Positions 3,915 to 5,636 of a stretch of 5,636 nucleotides of DNA are shown piece after piece (positions within the stretch are counted from its first letter, which is position 1; every line of letters begins with the position of its first letter). Made by a program: the position numbers and the translations under genes. The notes beneath the pieces were generated by a model, which was not told the DNA's origin, did no database searches, and was given only the letters and a program-made list of their open reading frames with translations. The DNA is from an uncultured Clostridia bacterium (lineage in GTDB: Bacteria > Bacillota > Clostridia > Oscillospirales > CAG-272): contig CAJGCM010000143.1 of assembly GCA_904501765.1 (NCBI GenBank), positions 1 to 5,636 of the forward strand. The letters run 5' to 3'.

Positions 3915-5636
3915 TTAAAGAATTGATTTAAATTCCTCAACCGCCTCTCGGTTATAAGCGGCATAATCCACGCCCATAGGCTTGACCTTTCCCGCACCGA
4001 GCATACAAAGCCCACGGTATATGCCCTCATCGGAATTTTCAACCAGGACGCCTCCTTGCTTCTTCATAAACAGGCGAGGGCCGTCTATATCAGTTGACAC
4101 CACGGGAATTCCCAGAATATCAGCCTCGGCAAGAACAAGACCGAAGCCCTCATAATGTGAAGAAAGCACGAAATAGTCGCACTTTTTCAAAATCGAATAG
4201 GGATTTGACACTCTCTTTATAAGTATAACCTTTTCAGTCAAGCCAAGCTTATCCTTAAGCTCACCAAGCATTCCGTAATATCCTTGGGTTTCGTTACCGC
4301 CTATTATAATAAGGTAAGAGTCGGGATTTTCCTTATTATATTTTGCGAATGCCTCGACAAGTCTATCCTGCCCCTTCTCGGGGGAGAATCTGCCAATGTT
4401 TATAAATTTCTTTCCCTGCGAATTAAGGATTTCCGTCAGCCTGTCCTCACTGACAGTTGCCTCAGTGTACTCGTCGTACGCCACGGGAAGCTCACTTTTT
4501 TCAAGGACGGATTTATACTCAATAGTATTTCTGACAACCTTTATATTGTCTTCCTTACCCGAAATTTTAAGGGTCGGCGCCCTCATATCCTCGGTAACGA
4601 TTGCCACGGAATCAAAGATGCCGTAAACGTATTTAAGCAAATCAAGCCTCTGATTTTTCCTTGTTTTTGCTTCCTTTATCATATCGTTATGAACAAAGAT
4701 TGTTTTATTGCCATCGAAGGTGGAATAGCAGAGCATAACCTCGTTCTCATAGCCGTTAAACTGGATAACCGTGTCAAATTTTGCGTTTACGTATCGACGG
4801 GCAAAATCCTGAGCGACACGCTTTTTCATACGTTTCATATAGCTTTTGGTGGACATAAGACCGCTCTTGAAAAGCTTTCTCGTTATCCTATCGCCAAAGG
4901 TAACGTTCATATCTCCCGTGGTTGCTAAATAGTTAACCTCGGCGGGGAACTGCAGCAACGCTTCCCTGTTCGCCGATACCTTCTCTGAAATAAACGACAG
5001 GTAATAATTATTTTCCGACAAGGTGAGCGAGGACATAAGAGTTCTGATTGAGGTTGTAATACCGTTTGCGGCAAGGTTTCCTGCGTATATGAGAACGTTT
5101 TTCTTGCCGTTTGACTTTATCTCTTCCGCCGTCACACCGGTATCCTCTCCGAGAATAATACTGTCGCAAAGCCTTGCAGATGCGTCAGCGCTGTCGTAGG
5201 CGCAAAATCTTTTCAAGAAATCGCCGTCGTCGTAGCTCTTGCCACAGCGCATTTCAGAAAGAAGCTCACCCTCGCTGTAAACTCTCGTAAAGGGTAGCTC
5301 GCTCATATCCATATACATACCGCGCGTTTCTATATACTCCTCCTCGTCGTAGGTGAAGAGTATAATCTTTTTCCCCGAAATGGCAAAATCGAAGAATACG
5401 CTGGAATAATCGGTAATTAGAACGTCCGATGCGTTAAGAAACTCGTAGGTTTCATATTCCTCGGGCATCTGACGGATATTTTTAAATATCGAGAAATCCA
5501 GGTTTTCCTTCGCCAGGGGGTGAAGGTTTACAAAGAAAAGCTCGTCTTCTTCAAGTGATGCGTCTAACTTTGTAAGATAATATATAAGATTTGCGGAATT
5601 CGTGTCCGTTCTTCCACGGCCGACGCTGCCACGGTA
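3915..5636 (-). CDS. TagF-like CDP-glycerol glycerophosphotransferase fused to GT4 glycosyltransferase (5' end outside window)
   Basis: The reading frame stays open to the right edge, so at least 573 residues are visible and the start lies beyond 5636; the in-frame ATG at 5468 is internal. Visible residues 1-165 are the C-terminal part of a TagF-type domain, which transfers glycerol-phosphate from CDP-glycerol to teichoic-acid-like polymers. YRGSVGR (1-7) matches the end of the PTWRG motif, with Tyr at the Trp position. NLHPLA (39-44), ITDYSSVFFDF (74-84) and FTYDEEEY (94-101) follow. From about 178 a full GT-B fold GT4 glycosyltransferase begins: an N-terminal loop NGITTS (191-196), NIGRFSPEKG (413-422) and the E-x7-E motif EGFGLVLAE (496-504) with the downstream GIPVVSTD (509-516). 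No membrane segment is visible, which fits a cytosolic-face enzyme. The sugar donor and acceptor are unknown. It ends 35 nt before a strong terminator and is the last gene of whatever operon lies to the right. Confidence 0.9.
   Translation of the reverse strand, partial: YRGSVGRGRTDTNSANLIYYLTKLDASLEEDELFFVNLHPLAKENLDFSIFKNIRQMPEEYETYEFLNASDVLITDYSSVFFDFAISGKKIILFTYDEEEYIETRGMYMDMSELPFTRVYSEGELLSEMRCGKSYDDGDFLKRFCAYDSADASARLCDSIILGEDTGVTAEEIKSNGKKNVLIYAGNLAANGITTSIRTLMSSLTLSENNYYLSFISEKVSANREALLQFPAEVNYLATTGDMNVTFGDRITRKLFKSGLMSTKSYMKRMKKRVAQDFARRYVNAKFDTVIQFNGYENEVMLCYSTFDGNKTIFVHNDMIKEAKTRKNQRLDLLKYVYGIFDSVAIVTEDMRAPTLKISGKEDNIKVVRNTIEYKSVLEKSELPVAYDEYTEATVSEDRLTEILNSQGKKFINIGRFSPEKGQDRLVEAFAKYNKENPDSYLIIIGGNETQGYYGMLGELKDKLGLTEKVILIKRVSNPYSILKKCDYFVLSSHYEGFGLVLAEADILGIPVVSTDIDGPRLFMKKQGGVLVENSDEGIYRGLCMLGAGKVKPMGVDYAAYNREAVEEFKSIL

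Noticed and set aside
4284..4928. A 214-codon plus-strand open frame
   Set aside because: It is antisense to the GT4 domain, which has clear family motifs and a terminator in the right place; the antisense product has no recognisable domain.
5466..5468. ATG as the start of the glycosyltransferase gene
   Set aside because: The same frame remains open for 56 further codons to the window edge, and these encode conserved TagF sequence, including NLHPLA.
1..5636. CRISPR array, insertion sequence or toxin-antitoxin pair
   Set aside because: There are no regularly spaced direct repeats, no transposase-like protein and no recognisable toxin. The Xre-type protein alone is not enough evidence, since its neighbour is a flavoredoxin.

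Overview
The window looks like chromosomal DNA of a Gram-positive member of the Clostridia, probably an uncultured gut-type lineage. The reasons are GGAG-type ribosome binding sites, sigma-A-like promoters with extended -10 boxes, a TagF-like teichoic acid polymerase domain, a clostridial-type flavoredoxin, moderate GC content and frequent ATA isoleucine codons. The placement is inference; there is no rRNA or other marker to test it.

Layout. A tRNA-Gln(CUG) gene lies on the minus strand at 108-181, with a textbook promoter (211-239) and an intrinsic terminator (76-100). Beyond the terminator is a foldback: the 3' end of the tRNA and its flank occur again in inverted orientation at 41-75, and a second quasi-palindrome fills 1-54. 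After a leader-like intergenic stretch come two plus-strand genes: a non-hydrolysing UDP-GlcNAc 2-epimerase (470-1603) and an AraC-family regulator (1661-2515) whose promoter overlaps the epimerase stop codon. A hairpin at 2522-2567 separates these from three minus-strand genes: a small Xre-type HTH protein (2594-2992), a flavin reductase/flavoredoxin-like protein (3035-3718) with its own strong promoter, and, beyond a strong terminator (3846-3879), a large gene that runs off the right edge (3915 to beyond 5636). This last gene fuses the C-terminal part of a CDP-glycerol glycerophosphotransferase (TagF-like) domain to a complete GT4 glycosyltransferase.

How the genes may work together. The epimerase makes UDP-ManNAc, a precursor of the wall teichoic acid linkage unit and of some capsules. 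The TagF-GT4 protein would polymerise and/or decorate a glycerol-phosphate-containing surface polymer. Both fit surface polysaccharide synthesis, but they are about 2.3 kb apart on opposite strands with unrelated genes between, so a shared pathway is only inference. The flavoredoxin and Xre genes form a likely two-gene operon. The AraC regulator has no clear target here other than possibly itself or an adjacent gene.

I see no clear undescribed multi-gene system. The items most worth a second look are the tRNA foldback and the TagF-GT4 fusion.
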